A stretch of 64,000 nt of DNA from Pseudonocardia cypriaca (GTDB lineage: Bacteria > Actinomycetota > Actinomycetes > Mycobacteriales > Pseudonocardiaceae), in NCBI RefSeq assembly GCF_006717045.1, contig NZ_VFPH01000001.1:434001-498000 (forward strand), read 5' to 3'. The notes below the pieces were generated by a model. The model was not told the origin of the DNA, made no database searches, and was given only the letters and a program-made list of their open reading frames with translations. A program made the translations under genes and the position numbers. Of this stretch, positions 51,109-59,200 are shown piece after piece (positions within the stretch are counted from its first letter, which is position 1; each line of letters begins with the position of its first letter).

Positions 51109-53658
51109 CTAGGACCTGTCGAACTCGCGTGCCCCCAGCGCCCGGACGATGCCGGCGCGGCCCTCGGACACCAGGCGGCGGAGTGCGGGCGGGTGCGACT
51201 CGTCGGCCAGCCATGCGTCGGCGGCATCGACGGTTGACTTGTCCACCGCCCACGACGGGAACAGCCCCACCACCACCTGCTGCGCGCGCTCACTGGTGCG
51301 CCGCGACCACACCTCGGCCACCTCGGCGAAATAGCGCTCCACGTACCCGCCGAGCAGCCCGCGCTGCACCGGGTGTGAGAAGCCGCTGATGATCGCCTCC
51401 TGCACGGCGTTCGGGATGTCGTCGTCGTGCACGGCCCGGGTCCAGGCCCGCTCCTTGGCCTCGGCCGTCGGGATCAGCGCGCGAGCCCGCTCGGCCTGCC
51501 GCTGCCCGGTGGAGGTGGGGTCGCGTTCGAGCTCGGCGTCGATCTCCGGCTCACGGGCGTAGCCGTGCGCCACCAGCGCGTGCAGGAGCCGCCACCGCAG
51601 GTCGGTGTCGACGGTCAGCCCGTCCGGCACGTCGACGCCGTCCAGCCAGCCGCGCATCCCGTCGAGCACCGTCGTGTAGAGGACGCTGCCGGTGAGCGCG
51701 TTGACCACCGCCAGCTGCGCGTCGGAGCCTGCGGGCGCGGTGTCCAGGCGGAACAGCAGCGCGTCGACCAGCATCGGCCAGCCGCGCTCGGCGGCCCACT
51801 GCTCGTCGGCGTAGGACGCCACGGCGGTCTGCGCCTGCATCAGCAGCCGCTGCACGACGCCCACCTCGGACTCGGCGCCGAAACCGCCTGCCACGAGGGC
51901 GACGAAGTCGCGGGCCTTGAGCTCGGCCTCCCGGGTCATCTCCCAGGCCGCCGACCAGCACAGGGTGCGGGGCAGCGGCTCGGCGATGTCGCCGATGCGG
52001 TCCACGAGGGTGGCCAGCGAGCCCGGGTCGAGGCGCAGCGCGCAGTAGGTGAGGTCGTCGTCGTTGACCAGCACGAGCTTGCCGCCCGGCACCCCGACGA
52101 GCTCCGGCACCTCGGTGCGCTCGCCCTCGACGTCGACCTCGACGCGGTGGGTGCGCACGAGCTTGCCGTCCCGGTCGTCGTAGACGCCGACAGCGAGCCG
52201 GTGGGTGCGCAGCTCGCCCGCGCCGGGCCGGGCCCCGCCCTGCACAACGGCGAAGCGGGTGAACCGGCCCTCGTCGTCCAGCTCGAACGACGGGCGCAGC
52301 AGGTTGAGCCCCGTGGTCTTCAGCCACTGCGCGCCCCAGTCGGACAGGTCGCGGCCGGAGGACTCCTCGAGGGCCGTGATCAGATCGTCGAAGGTGGCGT
52401 TGCCCCAGGCGTGCCGCTGGAAGTAGGTGCGCAGCCCGGCCAGGAACGGCTCCAGCCCGACGTAGGCGACGAGCTGCTTGAGCACCGACGCGCCCTTGGC
52501 GTAGGTGATGCCGTCGAAGTTCACCTCGACGGCCTGCACGTCCGGGATGTCGGCGGCCACGGGGTGCGTGGACGGCAGCTGGTCCTGCCGGTAGGCCCAC
52601 GACTTCTCGACGTTCGCGAACGTCGTCCAGGCCTGCGTGTACTCCGTTGCCTCCGCCTGGCAGAGCACCGACGCCCAGGTCGCGAACGACTCGTTCAGCC
52701 ACAGGTCGTCCCACCAGCGCATGGTGACGAGGTCGCCGAACCACATGTGCGCCATCTCGTGCAGCACGGTCTCGGCGCGGCGTTCGTAGTTGAACCGGGT
52801 GACGCGGGAGCGGAAGACGTAGTCCTCCAGGAACGTCACCGCGCCGGCGTTCTCCATGGCGCCCGCGTTGAACTCGGGCACGAAAAGCTGGTCGTACTTG
52901 CCGAACGGGTACCGCACGCCGAAGTGGCGGTGGTAGAAGTCGAAGCCCTGCTTGGTCTCGGTGAACAGCCGCTCGGCGTCCATGTGCTCGGCGAGCGACG
53001 CGCGGCAGTAGATGCCGAGCGGGATGACGCCCTGATCGTCCCTGTGCTCGTCGCGCCACTCGGCGTACGGGCCGGCGATCAGCGCCACCAGGTAGGTGGA
53101 CATGAGCTCGGTGGTGGCGAAGCGGTGCACCCCGCCGTCGACGCTCTCAGCGGGGGAGTTGGAGATGACCTTCCAGTCCTCCGGCGCGGTGACCGTGAGG
53201 GTGTAGCGAGCCTTGAGGTCGGGCTGGTCGAAGCAGGCGAACATGCGCTTCGCGTCGGCCGTCTCGAACTGGGAGTACAGGTAGACGGCGCCGTCGACCG
53301 GGTCGACGAACCGGTGCAGGCCCTCGCCGGTGTTCATGTAGCGGCCGGTGGCCACGACCCGCAGCTCGTTGTCGGCGGCGAGGCCGGGCAGCGCGATCCC
53401 GTCCTCCTCGCGGTAGCCCGACACGTCGAGCGGCTCGCCGTTCAGCGTGGCCTCGGCGACCTCCGGCCCCACGAAGTCGATCCAGCTCCCGGCGCCGGGC
53501 TCGGCGCAGCGGAACCGGACGGTCGTGGTGGTCGCGAACGTCGCGTCACCGGGCTTTCCGCCGCCGTCGGTGAGGTCGAGCTCGACGGCGTAGTCGACGA
53601 CCTCCAGCAGCGCGGCCCGGCGCTCGGCATCGGTGCGGGTCAGGTTGGGAGGGGCCAT
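51109..53658 (-). CDS. pepN: Aminopeptidase N (M1 family)
   Basis: In this 849-aa M1 metallopeptidase the exopeptidase motif is FNAGAMENAGAV near residue 275. The zinc site is ETVLHEMAHMWFGDLVTMRWWDDLWLNE near residue 310, with HExxH and the distant Glu. A C-terminal helical domain (ERAP1-like) follows. It removes N-terminal residues from peptides in the cytoplasm. The ATG at 53658 (MAPPNLTRTDAERR) has AGGAG 11 nt upstream; a longer start at 53712 would add a basic tail and is rejected. The gene is divergent from the DsbA-like reductase. Confidence 0.93.
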   Translation of the reverse strand: MAPPNLTRTDAERRAALLEVVDYAVELDLTDGGGKPGDATFATTTTVRFRCAEPGAGSWIDFVGPEVAEATLNGEPLDVSGYREEDGIALPGLAADNELRVVATGRYMNTGEGLHRFVDPVDGAVYLYSQFETADAKRMFACFDQPDLKARYTLTVTAPEDWKVISNSPAESVDGGVHRFATTELMSTYLVALIAGPYAEWRDEHRDDQGVIPLGIYCRASLAEHMDAERLFTETKQGFDFYHRHFGVRYPFGKYDQLFVPEFNAGAMENAGAVTFLEDYVFRSRVTRFNYERRAETVLHEMAHMWFGDLVTMRWWDDLWLNESFATWASVLCQAEATEYTQAWTTFANVEKSWAYRQDQLPSTHPVAADIPDVQAVEVNFDGITYAKGASVLKQLVAYVGLEPFLAGLRTYFQRHAWGNATFDDLITALEESSGRDLSDWGAQWLKTTGLNLLRPSFELDDEGRFTRFAVVQGGARPGAGELRTHRLAVGVYDDRDGKLVRTHRVEVDVEGERTEVPELVGVPGGKLVLVNDDDLTYCALRLDPGSLATLVDRIGDIAEPLPRTLCWSAAWEMTREAELKARDFVALVAGGFGAESEVGVVQRLLMQAQTAVASYADEQWAAERGWPMLVDALLFRLDTAPAGSDAQLAVVNALTGSVLYTTVLDGMRGWLDGVDVPDGLTVDTDLRWRLLHALVAHGYAREPEIDAELERDPTSTGQRQAERARALIPTAEAKERAWTRAVHDDDIPNAVQEAIISGFSHPVQRGLLGGYVERYFAEVAEVWSRRTSERAQQVVVGLFPSWAVDKSTVDAADAWLADESHPPALRRLVSEGRAGIVRALGAREFDRS

Positions 53659-53821
53659 GCGGACTCGGCACTCCTGGGGTCGGGGGGACGCTCGGACTGG
53701 CTGCCGATCCAACCACGTGGGCCCGCCGCGCGCCGTCGAGATCCGGCCGGGTCACGGAATGCGGGGTACCCCCAGCGGGTTGGTCCCGATGAAGAGCGAG
53801 CACCTGACCCGAGGAGCAGCC

Positions 53822-54445
53822 GTGACGAGCGCCGCACCGGCCGGTACAGCACGTGTCGACTTCTGGTTCGACCCCCTCTGCCCGTGGGCGTGGATCACGT
53901 CGCGCTGGATGATCGAGGTGCGCGAGGTGCGCGACATCGAGGTCAACTGGCACGTGATGAGCCTCTCGGTGCTCAACGAGGGCCGGGACCTGTCGGAGAA
54001 CTACCGCGAGCTGATGGACCGCGGCTGGGGCCCCGTCCGCGTCGCGATCGCGGCCGCCCAGGAGCACGGCGACGAGATCCTCGAGCCGCTCTACACCGCC
54101 CTCGGCACCCGCATCCACAACCAGGGCAACAAGGACTTCGACGTCGTGATCAAGGAGGCGCTCGCCGAGCTGGGCCTGTCCGCCTCCCTCGCCGACGCCG
54201 CCACCAGCACCGAGTACGACGAGGCGCTCAGGGCGAGCCACCACCGCGGCATGGACCCGGTGGGTCTGGACGTCGGCACCCCGACCATCCACGTCGACGG
54301 CGTGGCCTTCTTCGGCCCGGTGCTCTCCCGCATCCCCCGCGGCGAGGACGCAGGCCGCATCTTCGACGGCGCCCGCCTGCTGGCGTCCTACCCCCACTTC
54401 TTCGAGCTGAAGCGCACCCGCACGGAGGGCCCGGAGTTCGACTGA
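53822..54445 (+). CDS. DsbA-family, Rv2466c-like mycothiol-linked reductase
   Basis: This 207-aa DsbA-like protein has residues 11-22 reading FWFDPLCPWAW. The chain closely follows the pattern of the Rv2466c family (WITSRW, HVMSLSVLNE, GTRIHNQGNKDFD, DVGTPTIHVDGVAFFGPVL, ASYPHFFELKRTRTE). Those enzymes use mycothiol/mycoredoxin to reduce substrates. Here the CPWC motif is CPWA, so only one active-site Cys remains and a monothiol mechanism is expected. CGAGGAGCAGCC precedes the GTG at 53822. Confidence 0.85.
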   Translation: MTSAAPAGTARVDFWFDPLCPWAWITSRWMIEVREVRDIEVNWHVMSLSVLNEGRDLSENYRELMDRGWGPVRVAIAAAQEHGDEILEPLYTALGTRIHNQGNKDFDVVIKEALAELGLSASLADAATSTEYDEALRASHHRGMDPVGLDVGTPTIHVDGVAFFGPVLSRIPRGEDAGRIFDGARLLASYPHFFELKRTRTEGPEFD

Positions 54446-54574
54446 GCCGGAGTCCTGACCACGACCGGCTCGAGGGCGTCGCCCGCCGGTACAGGCCGGT
54501 TAACGTCGTAGTCGGGGAGCGCGAGATCCACACCGGTCATCGGCTCCCCAACCACGGATCGGAGTGGCGCCGGC

Positions 54575-54952
54575 GTGGGAATCCTCAACGGCATCATCGG
54601 CAACGCGTCCCGGATGGATCCCGCCGCAGCTGCGCGGGAGTACGGCCGGCTCCTGGCTCGCGGGGAGCAGGTGCACGCCGCGTACCAGCTGGTGCGGGAC
54701 GCGTTCCTGTTCACCGACAGCCGACTCATCCTCGTCGACAAGCAGGGCATGACCGGACGCAAGGTCGAGTACCACACCATTCCATACTGGAGCATCACGC
54801 ATTTCAGCGTCGAGACCGCGGGCACGTTCGATCTCGACGCCGAGCTGAAGATCTGGCTCTCCGGTAGCCCGACGCCCATCGCGAAGCAGTTCGGCAAGGG
54901 AGTCGACGTCTACGAGGTGCAGGCGCTGCTGAGCGCGTTCGTGGCGCGCTGA
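54575..54952 (+). CDS. PH-domain protein (bPH/YvbH-like)
   Basis: In this 125-aa protein most of the chain fits the bacterial PH domain PF08000: AAREYGRLLARGEQVHAAYQLVRDAFLFTDSRLIL, then KVEYHTIPYWSITHFSVETAGTFDLDAELKIWL, and EVQALLSAFV at the end. The fold often binds lipids or partner proteins; the ligand is unknown. The GTG start is preferred, but its ribosome site is weak. It is followed by a strong hairpin before a convergent CBS gene. Confidence 0.75.
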   Translation: MGILNGIIGNASRMDPAAAAREYGRLLARGEQVHAAYQLVRDAFLFTDSRLILVDKQGMTGRKVEYHTIPYWSITHFSVETAGTFDLDAELKIWLSGSPTPIAKQFGKGVDVYEVQALLSAFVAR

Positions 54953-54993
54953 GCCCGGCCTCGATGCTCCGGTCGTCCGGCCACGCACTCCCC

Positions 54994-55051
54994 GATGCCG
55001 GCAAGCCACCTTTCGGCGTCCCCGCGTCAGGAAAGTGGCTTCGCCGGCATC
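54994..55051. terminator. 21-bp-arm hairpin between convergent genes
   Basis: GATGCCGGCAAGCCACCTTTC (54994-55014) pairs with 55031-55051, GAAAGTGGCTTCGCCGGCATC, with only small differences. The loop is 16 nt. It sits between the PH-domain gene and the CBS gene and probably terminates both. Confidence 0.7.
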
Positions 55052-55058
55052 CGGTGAT

Positions 55059-55493
55059 TCAGTAGCGGGAGATCAGGGCGTCGCGCAGGACGCCCGTCTC
55101 CAGCTCCATCTCGCGCACCCGGTGCTTCACCAGGTCGCCGATGCTGACCATGCCCACCAGGCGGCCGTGGTCGACGACGGGGAGGTGCCGGTAGCGGCCC
55201 GCGGTCATCCGGGCCATGGCGTGGGCGACCGTCTCGTCCGGGCCTGCGGTCTGGACGTAGCGGGTCATGACCTCGCTCACGGGCATCGCGAGCAGCGCGG
55301 CGCCGTGCTTGCGCAGGGCGCGGACGATGTCCCGCTCGGACACGATCCCCTGGATGGTGCTGTGCTCCTCGCACACCAGCACGGCCCCGATGCCCAGCTT
55401 GCCGAGACGCTCCACGACTTCTGACACGGTGAGCCATGGCAGCACGGAGTGGACGGTCGATCCCTTGGTGTCGAGGATGTCGGCGATCTTCAT
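55059..55493 (-). CDS. Two-CBS-domain protein
   Basis: In this 144-aa protein the CBS1 pattern is TVSEVVERLGKLGIGAVLVCEE plus GIVSERDIVRAL; CBS2 is TVAHAMARMTAGRYRHLPVVDHGRLVGMVSIGDLV. Paired CBS domains bind adenosine nucleotides and often regulate a partner, but no partner is adjacent. AAGGGGAG precedes the ATG at 55493; upstream in-frame ATG codons, giving up to 187 aa, lack a ribosome site and add a basic tail. Confidence 0.85.
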   Translation of the reverse strand: MKIADILDTKGSTVHSVLPWLTVSEVVERLGKLGIGAVLVCEEHSTIQGIVSERDIVRALRKHGAALLAMPVSEVMTRYVQTAGPDETVAHAMARMTAGRYRHLPVVDHGRLVGMVSIGDLVKHRVREMELETGVLRDALISRY

Positions 55494-55662
55494 CTTCTCC
55501 CCTTCGCTGCCGGCTGCGGTGAGTTCGCGCGGCGCCCGCCTGCGCCTGCGCGGTGTGACCATGGTGCCCCCGTCGAGCGTCTCCCGCTTCCACCCGAGAG
55601 GGTCGTCACCGGAAAGACGCACCGTCTGTCACGGATGCCTGATCTCGTGCGCCGAACGGTAG

Positions 55663-56421
55663 GTGCCGGCGCGAACCAGCTGCTCAGGAAGCAATTGCAT
55701 AGAGCGCCTCACGCAGTTCTCGGCCGTCGTCGTCGCCACGCCAGACGACCCGCAGGGCGAGCTCCACGGGCGGGCCGCGCAGCCGCTCGCCGCGGTGCCG
55801 GCGGTGATCGGCGCGCTGCTGTTCGTCCACTGGGAACGGCGTGCCGAGACGCCGGCGGTGCCGCAGGCGCTCCTGCGAGCGCCGGGGGTGGTCGCCGGCC
55901 TGGCTGTGGGTGCGGCGGTCAACCTCGTACTCGCCGGTGTGCTGTTCACCACCACGTCGCTCCTGCAGGGCGCCGCCCACCACCTCACGCCGCTGCAGGC
56001 CGGCCTCGCGTTCCTGCGGCTCACGCTCCCGACCGCGGCCGGGCCCGTGTTCACGGCGCGCATCGTCGCCGCCCGCGGCCCCTGGCTCCCCGTCCTCATC
56101 GGGCTCGTTCTGCTCACCGTGGGCCCCGCGCTGCCGGCCGCCTGGCCCACGGCGTCGTACCCCGTGCTCGCGGCGGCGCTGTTCCTGATCGGTACCGGGG
56201 TGTCGCTGACCTTGCCCGCACTGGTGACGGTCGTGGTCGCGGCCGCCCCGCCGGGCACCGCCGGAACGGCGAGCGGACTGCTGAACGCCGTCCGCCATAC
56301 CGGCGCGACCGTCGGGGTGGCGGTGATGGGCGCGCTCACCGGCGGTTCCGCGTTCCTCTGCGCGGTTCTCGCCGCTGGCGTCGCCACCCTCCTCTGGGTA
56401 ATCTCCCGGCGTCGCGGATGA
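55663..56421 (+). pseudogene. 5'-truncated MFS drug-exporter remnant (DHA2-like)
   Basis: From about 55738 the frame encodes the C-terminal half of a 14-helix MFS exporter: VHWERRAETPAVPQALLRAPG, then LTPLQAGLAFLRLTLPTAAGP, and GTAGTASGLLNAVRHTGATVGVAVMG near the end. The N-terminal half and the usual DHA2 motifs A and C are absent. Upstream 55494-55660 shows no remnant in any frame. The first 25 residues of the ORF are unrelated filler. About 7 helices remain, so function is unlikely. Confidence 0.7.
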
Positions 56422-56505
56422 CCCGAGGGCTGCTCCCGCCCACTCTTTCGGGGGAATGCCCCGCGCTTAGCATGCTCTCAGCGCACCTGGATACCCTTGC
56501 GGGCG

Positions 56506-58023
56506 ATGAGCCCCGCATCCGATGACACCCCCGTCCGCGTCGGCGGTCGTTACCGACTCGACGAGCGCATCGGCGCAGGTGCCATGGGAGCGGTGTGGCG
56601 AGCGACCGACGAGCTGCTCAACCGCACCGTCGCCGTCAAGGAGCTGCTCGCGGCCACCGCACCGCCCACCGCGGCCGGCATCGACGCGCTGGAGGAGTCG
56701 CGCCAGCGCATCCTGCGCGAGGGCCGGATCGGCGCGCGGCTGCAGCACCCGCACGTGATCAGCATGTTCGACGTCGTGGTGCACGAGGACCGGCCGTGGC
56801 TGGTGATGGAGTACCTGCCCTCGCGGTCGCTCGCGGCCGTGCTGGGGGAGAAGGGCCCGCTGCCGCCGGAGGAGGTCGCCGAGATCGGGCGCCAGGTGGC
56901 CGACGGGCTGGCCGCCGCGCACGTCGCGGGCGTCACGCACCGCGACGTCAAGCCGGGCAACGTGCTGATCGCCGACGACGGTCGGGTGAAGCTCACCGAC
57001 TTCGGGGTCTCCCGCGCCGTGGACGACGTGCAGCTCACGCGCACGGGCATGATCGCCGGGACGCCCGCGTTCCTGTCCCCCGAGGCGGCGCGCGGGCTCA
57101 CCCCCACGGCGGCGTCCGACGTGTTCGCGCTCGGCGCCACCCTCTACGCGTCCATCGAGGGCATCCCGCCTTTCGGGCTCGACGACAACGCCTACGCCCT
57201 GCTCCACAAGGTCGCCACGGAGCAGGTGCGGCCGCCGAAGCAGGACGGCCCCGTCGTCGACGTGATCATGCGGCTGCTGAGCCGGGAGCCGGAGGACCGG
57301 CCGTCGGCCGCCCAGGCCCGCGACGCGTTCGCGGCGCTGAGCTCCGGTGGCGACGCCGGACTGGCGCCGCTGGTGTCCGCACCGGCGAGCACCGCCGTCG
57401 TGCCGCCCCCCGCCCGGTCCGGGCCACCCACGCTCTCGGACGTGCCGAGCCCGCCGCCCGCGCGGCCCGCGCCCCGGCGCAACCGGCGGATGCCGCTGCT
57501 CCTCGGGGTGCTCGCCGTGCTGGCCCTCGGCGCCGGTGTCACCGTCGCGATCCTCACCAGCAGCGGCGGCACCCCGGCCGCCCAGCAGGCACCCACCAGC
57601 GCTCCCGCCGCCCCGACCGCGGGCCCGCAGGAGACCACCCCGCCCCCGGCCACCTCCGCACCCACGACCGCGCCGCCGACCCCCCCGGCGAGCGCGCCGA
57701 CTTCGGCGGCCGCCGTCCCGACCGATGCCGTCGCGTTCGTCCAGAGCTACTACGGGCTGCTGCCGGGCGACACCAACTCCGCGTGGCAGCTGCTCGGCTC
57801 CGAGGCACAGCGCCAGTCCAACGGGCGGAGCGGCTACGACCGCTTCTGGGCGGGGGTGGCGAGCGTGACCGTGCAGAACGCCCGCCAGACCGGCGACAAC
57901 ACCGTCGAGGGCACGGTGGTGTTCACCCGCCGCGACGGCTCCACGTCCAGCGAGCCGTACCGGTTCGTGGTGGGCACCGGGTCCGACGGGCAGACGATCA
58001 TGGAGTCGTTCAGCCAGCTGTAG
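56506..58023 (+). CDS. Transmembrane Ser/Thr protein kinase
   Basis: This is a 505-aa Hanks-type kinase. Residues 15-270 are the kinase domain: RIGAGAMGAVWRA (P-loop), VAVKELL (ATP Lys), HRDVKPGNVLI (catalytic loop), DFGVSR, and a TPEA-like PAFLSPEAAR. A Pro/Arg-rich linker, one membrane helix (MPLLLGVLAVLALGAGVTVAIL) and a Thr/Pro/Ala-rich stalk lead to an extracytoplasmic domain of about 120 residues ending TIMESFSQL, NTF2-like rather than PASTA. It probably senses an envelope signal. Its 3' end overlaps the convergent HTH_42 gene by 14 nt. Confidence 0.9.
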   Translation: MSPASDDTPVRVGGRYRLDERIGAGAMGAVWRATDELLNRTVAVKELLAATAPPTAAGIDALEESRQRILREGRIGARLQHPHVISMFDVVVHEDRPWLVMEYLPSRSLAAVLGEKGPLPPEEVAEIGRQVADGLAAAHVAGVTHRDVKPGNVLIADDGRVKLTDFGVSRAVDDVQLTRTGMIAGTPAFLSPEAARGLTPTAASDVFALGATLYASIEGIPPFGLDDNAYALLHKVATEQVRPPKQDGPVVDVIMRLLSREPEDRPSAAQARDAFAALSSGGDAGLAPLVSAPASTAVVPPPARSGPPTLSDVPSPPPARPAPRRNRRMPLLLGVLAVLALGAGVTVAILTSSGGTPAAQQAPTSAPAAPTAGPQETTPPPATSAPTTAPPTPPASAPTSAAAVPTDAVAFVQSYYGLLPGDTNSAWQLLGSEAQRQSNGRSGYDRFWAGVASVTVQNARQTGDNTVEGTVVFTRRDGSTSSEPYRFVVGTGSDGQTIMESFSQL

Positions 58024-59200
58024 CCCGCAAGGCGGCCAGCCGCGGCGCGCGGGAGGCGGGCGAGTCGAGGCTCCCCCCGCGAACGTCGCCGAGCTGCTCG
58101 CGGGCGAACTCCTCGGTCCGGGCGATCGCGGCGCGCAGTGCGTCGTCCTCCGGCACGAACAGCTGCCGGACGATCTCGCGCGCGTCCGGGTCGTACTCCC
58201 ACAGCCCGACGATCCGCCCGCGGTCCACGATCAGCTGGCACGGCGGGTCGGTGAGGTCGCCGAGCGTGCGCCCGCTGGTGGACGCCGGCTCGGGCCGCGC
58301 CGCGTCGACCGGGTCGAGCAGCCGCTGCAGGTCGCGGTGCAGGAGGTGGATGCCGTCGATCCACCCGACGAGCGCGTACGACGGCTCGTCCGGCGGCTCG
58401 AAGGCCGCCAGCTCGTCGACCGTGTCGGGCAACGCGAGCAGGTCATCGACCGGGACCAGACCCAGCCGCGCGACCGACGCCTTCGCGGCCGCCGCTCCGA
58501 GCCCGGAGAACCAGCGGAAGTGCTTCAGCGACGCCGGGCCGGCCCAGCGGAAGAAGCGGAGGGCCAGCTCGGTGCGGGCGGCCTCGGCGTCCGGTGCGTC
58601 GGCGAGCGGCGACGGCACCCATGGCACGTACCCGTACCGCTGCTCGTCGAGCCGCCCGTTCACCGGGACCCGCCGGACCCGCCCGCGGGCCTGCAGCAGG
58701 CCGAGCGCGAGCGGGAGCGTGGAGGTGGTGCCGCGCTTCTTGCCCGCCTCGCCGAGGCTGCGGACGGCCGGGCCGAGCTCACGCCGCAGCGCCGCCGGGT
58801 CGAGTGGCCCGCCGGCGGCGTCCAGCACGCGCAGCACCGCGTCGCACAGCTCCTCGACCTCGGATCGGGTCACGTCGAGGTGCTTCACGGCGCTGGTGAG
58901 CTCGGCCTCGGGAGCGGCCGCACCGCAGGTCAGCCCGACCGCGAAGTCGGCTGCGGGGAGGACGTACGTGCACCCGCGCGCCGACGGCAGCTCGCAGATC
59001 TCCTCGGCTGCGACGGCCTTGTCGACCTCGTCGCGGCCGATCCCCGCGCGGGCGAACAGCGTGAGGTACGGCGTGGAGCCGCCAACGGATCGCGCCCACC
59101 CCGTGCGGGCGAGCACGTCGGCGGCGGACAGGCCGGTCAGGTGTCCGTCGAGGCCCTGCCGGTGGTGCCACCACGCACGCAGGGCCGCGGACGCGGTCAT
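58010..59200 (-). CDS. HTH_42 (DUF1006) winged-helix protein
   Basis: This 396-aa protein has the HTH_42 layout: LRAWWHHRQGLDGHLTGLSAADVLARTGW at the start, LPLALGLLQARGRVRRVPVNGRLDEQRYGYVPW, then LRFFRWAGPASLKHFRWFSGL, and PPCQLIVDRGRIVGLWEYDP near the end. Some members are DNA-crosslink glycosylases (AlkZ/YcaQ), others are of unknown function; the N-terminus here matches the second group better. It is the last gene of the asparagine-synthase-like operon, with an ATGA overlap to the peptidase. Confidence 0.82.
   Translation of the reverse strand: MTASAALRAWWHHRQGLDGHLTGLSAADVLARTGWARSVGGSTPYLTLFARAGIGRDEVDKAVAAEEICELPSARGCTYVLPAADFAVGLTCGAAAPEAELTSAVKHLDVTRSEVEELCDAVLRVLDAAGGPLDPAALRRELGPAVRSLGEAGKKRGTTSTLPLALGLLQARGRVRRVPVNGRLDEQRYGYVPWVPSPLADAPDAEAARTELALRFFRWAGPASLKHFRWFSGLGAAAAKASVARLGLVPVDDLLALPDTVDELAAFEPPDEPSYALVGWIDGIHLLHRDLQRLLDPVDAARPEPASTSGRTLGDLTDPPCQLIVDRGRIVGLWEYDPDAREIVRQLFVPEDDALRAAIARTEEFAREQLGDVRGGSLDSPASRAPRLAALRATAG

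Noticed and set aside
54514..54551. GGGGAGC...GCTCCCC inverted repeat before the PH-domain gene
   Set aside because: Arms are only 7 bp with a long loop; in DNA this rich in G+C that is expected by chance.
51427..54867. 1146-codon plus-strand ORF
   Set aside because: It is antisense to pepN and continues out of frame through the DsbA-like gene, with Val/Gly/His/Arg bias and no domain.
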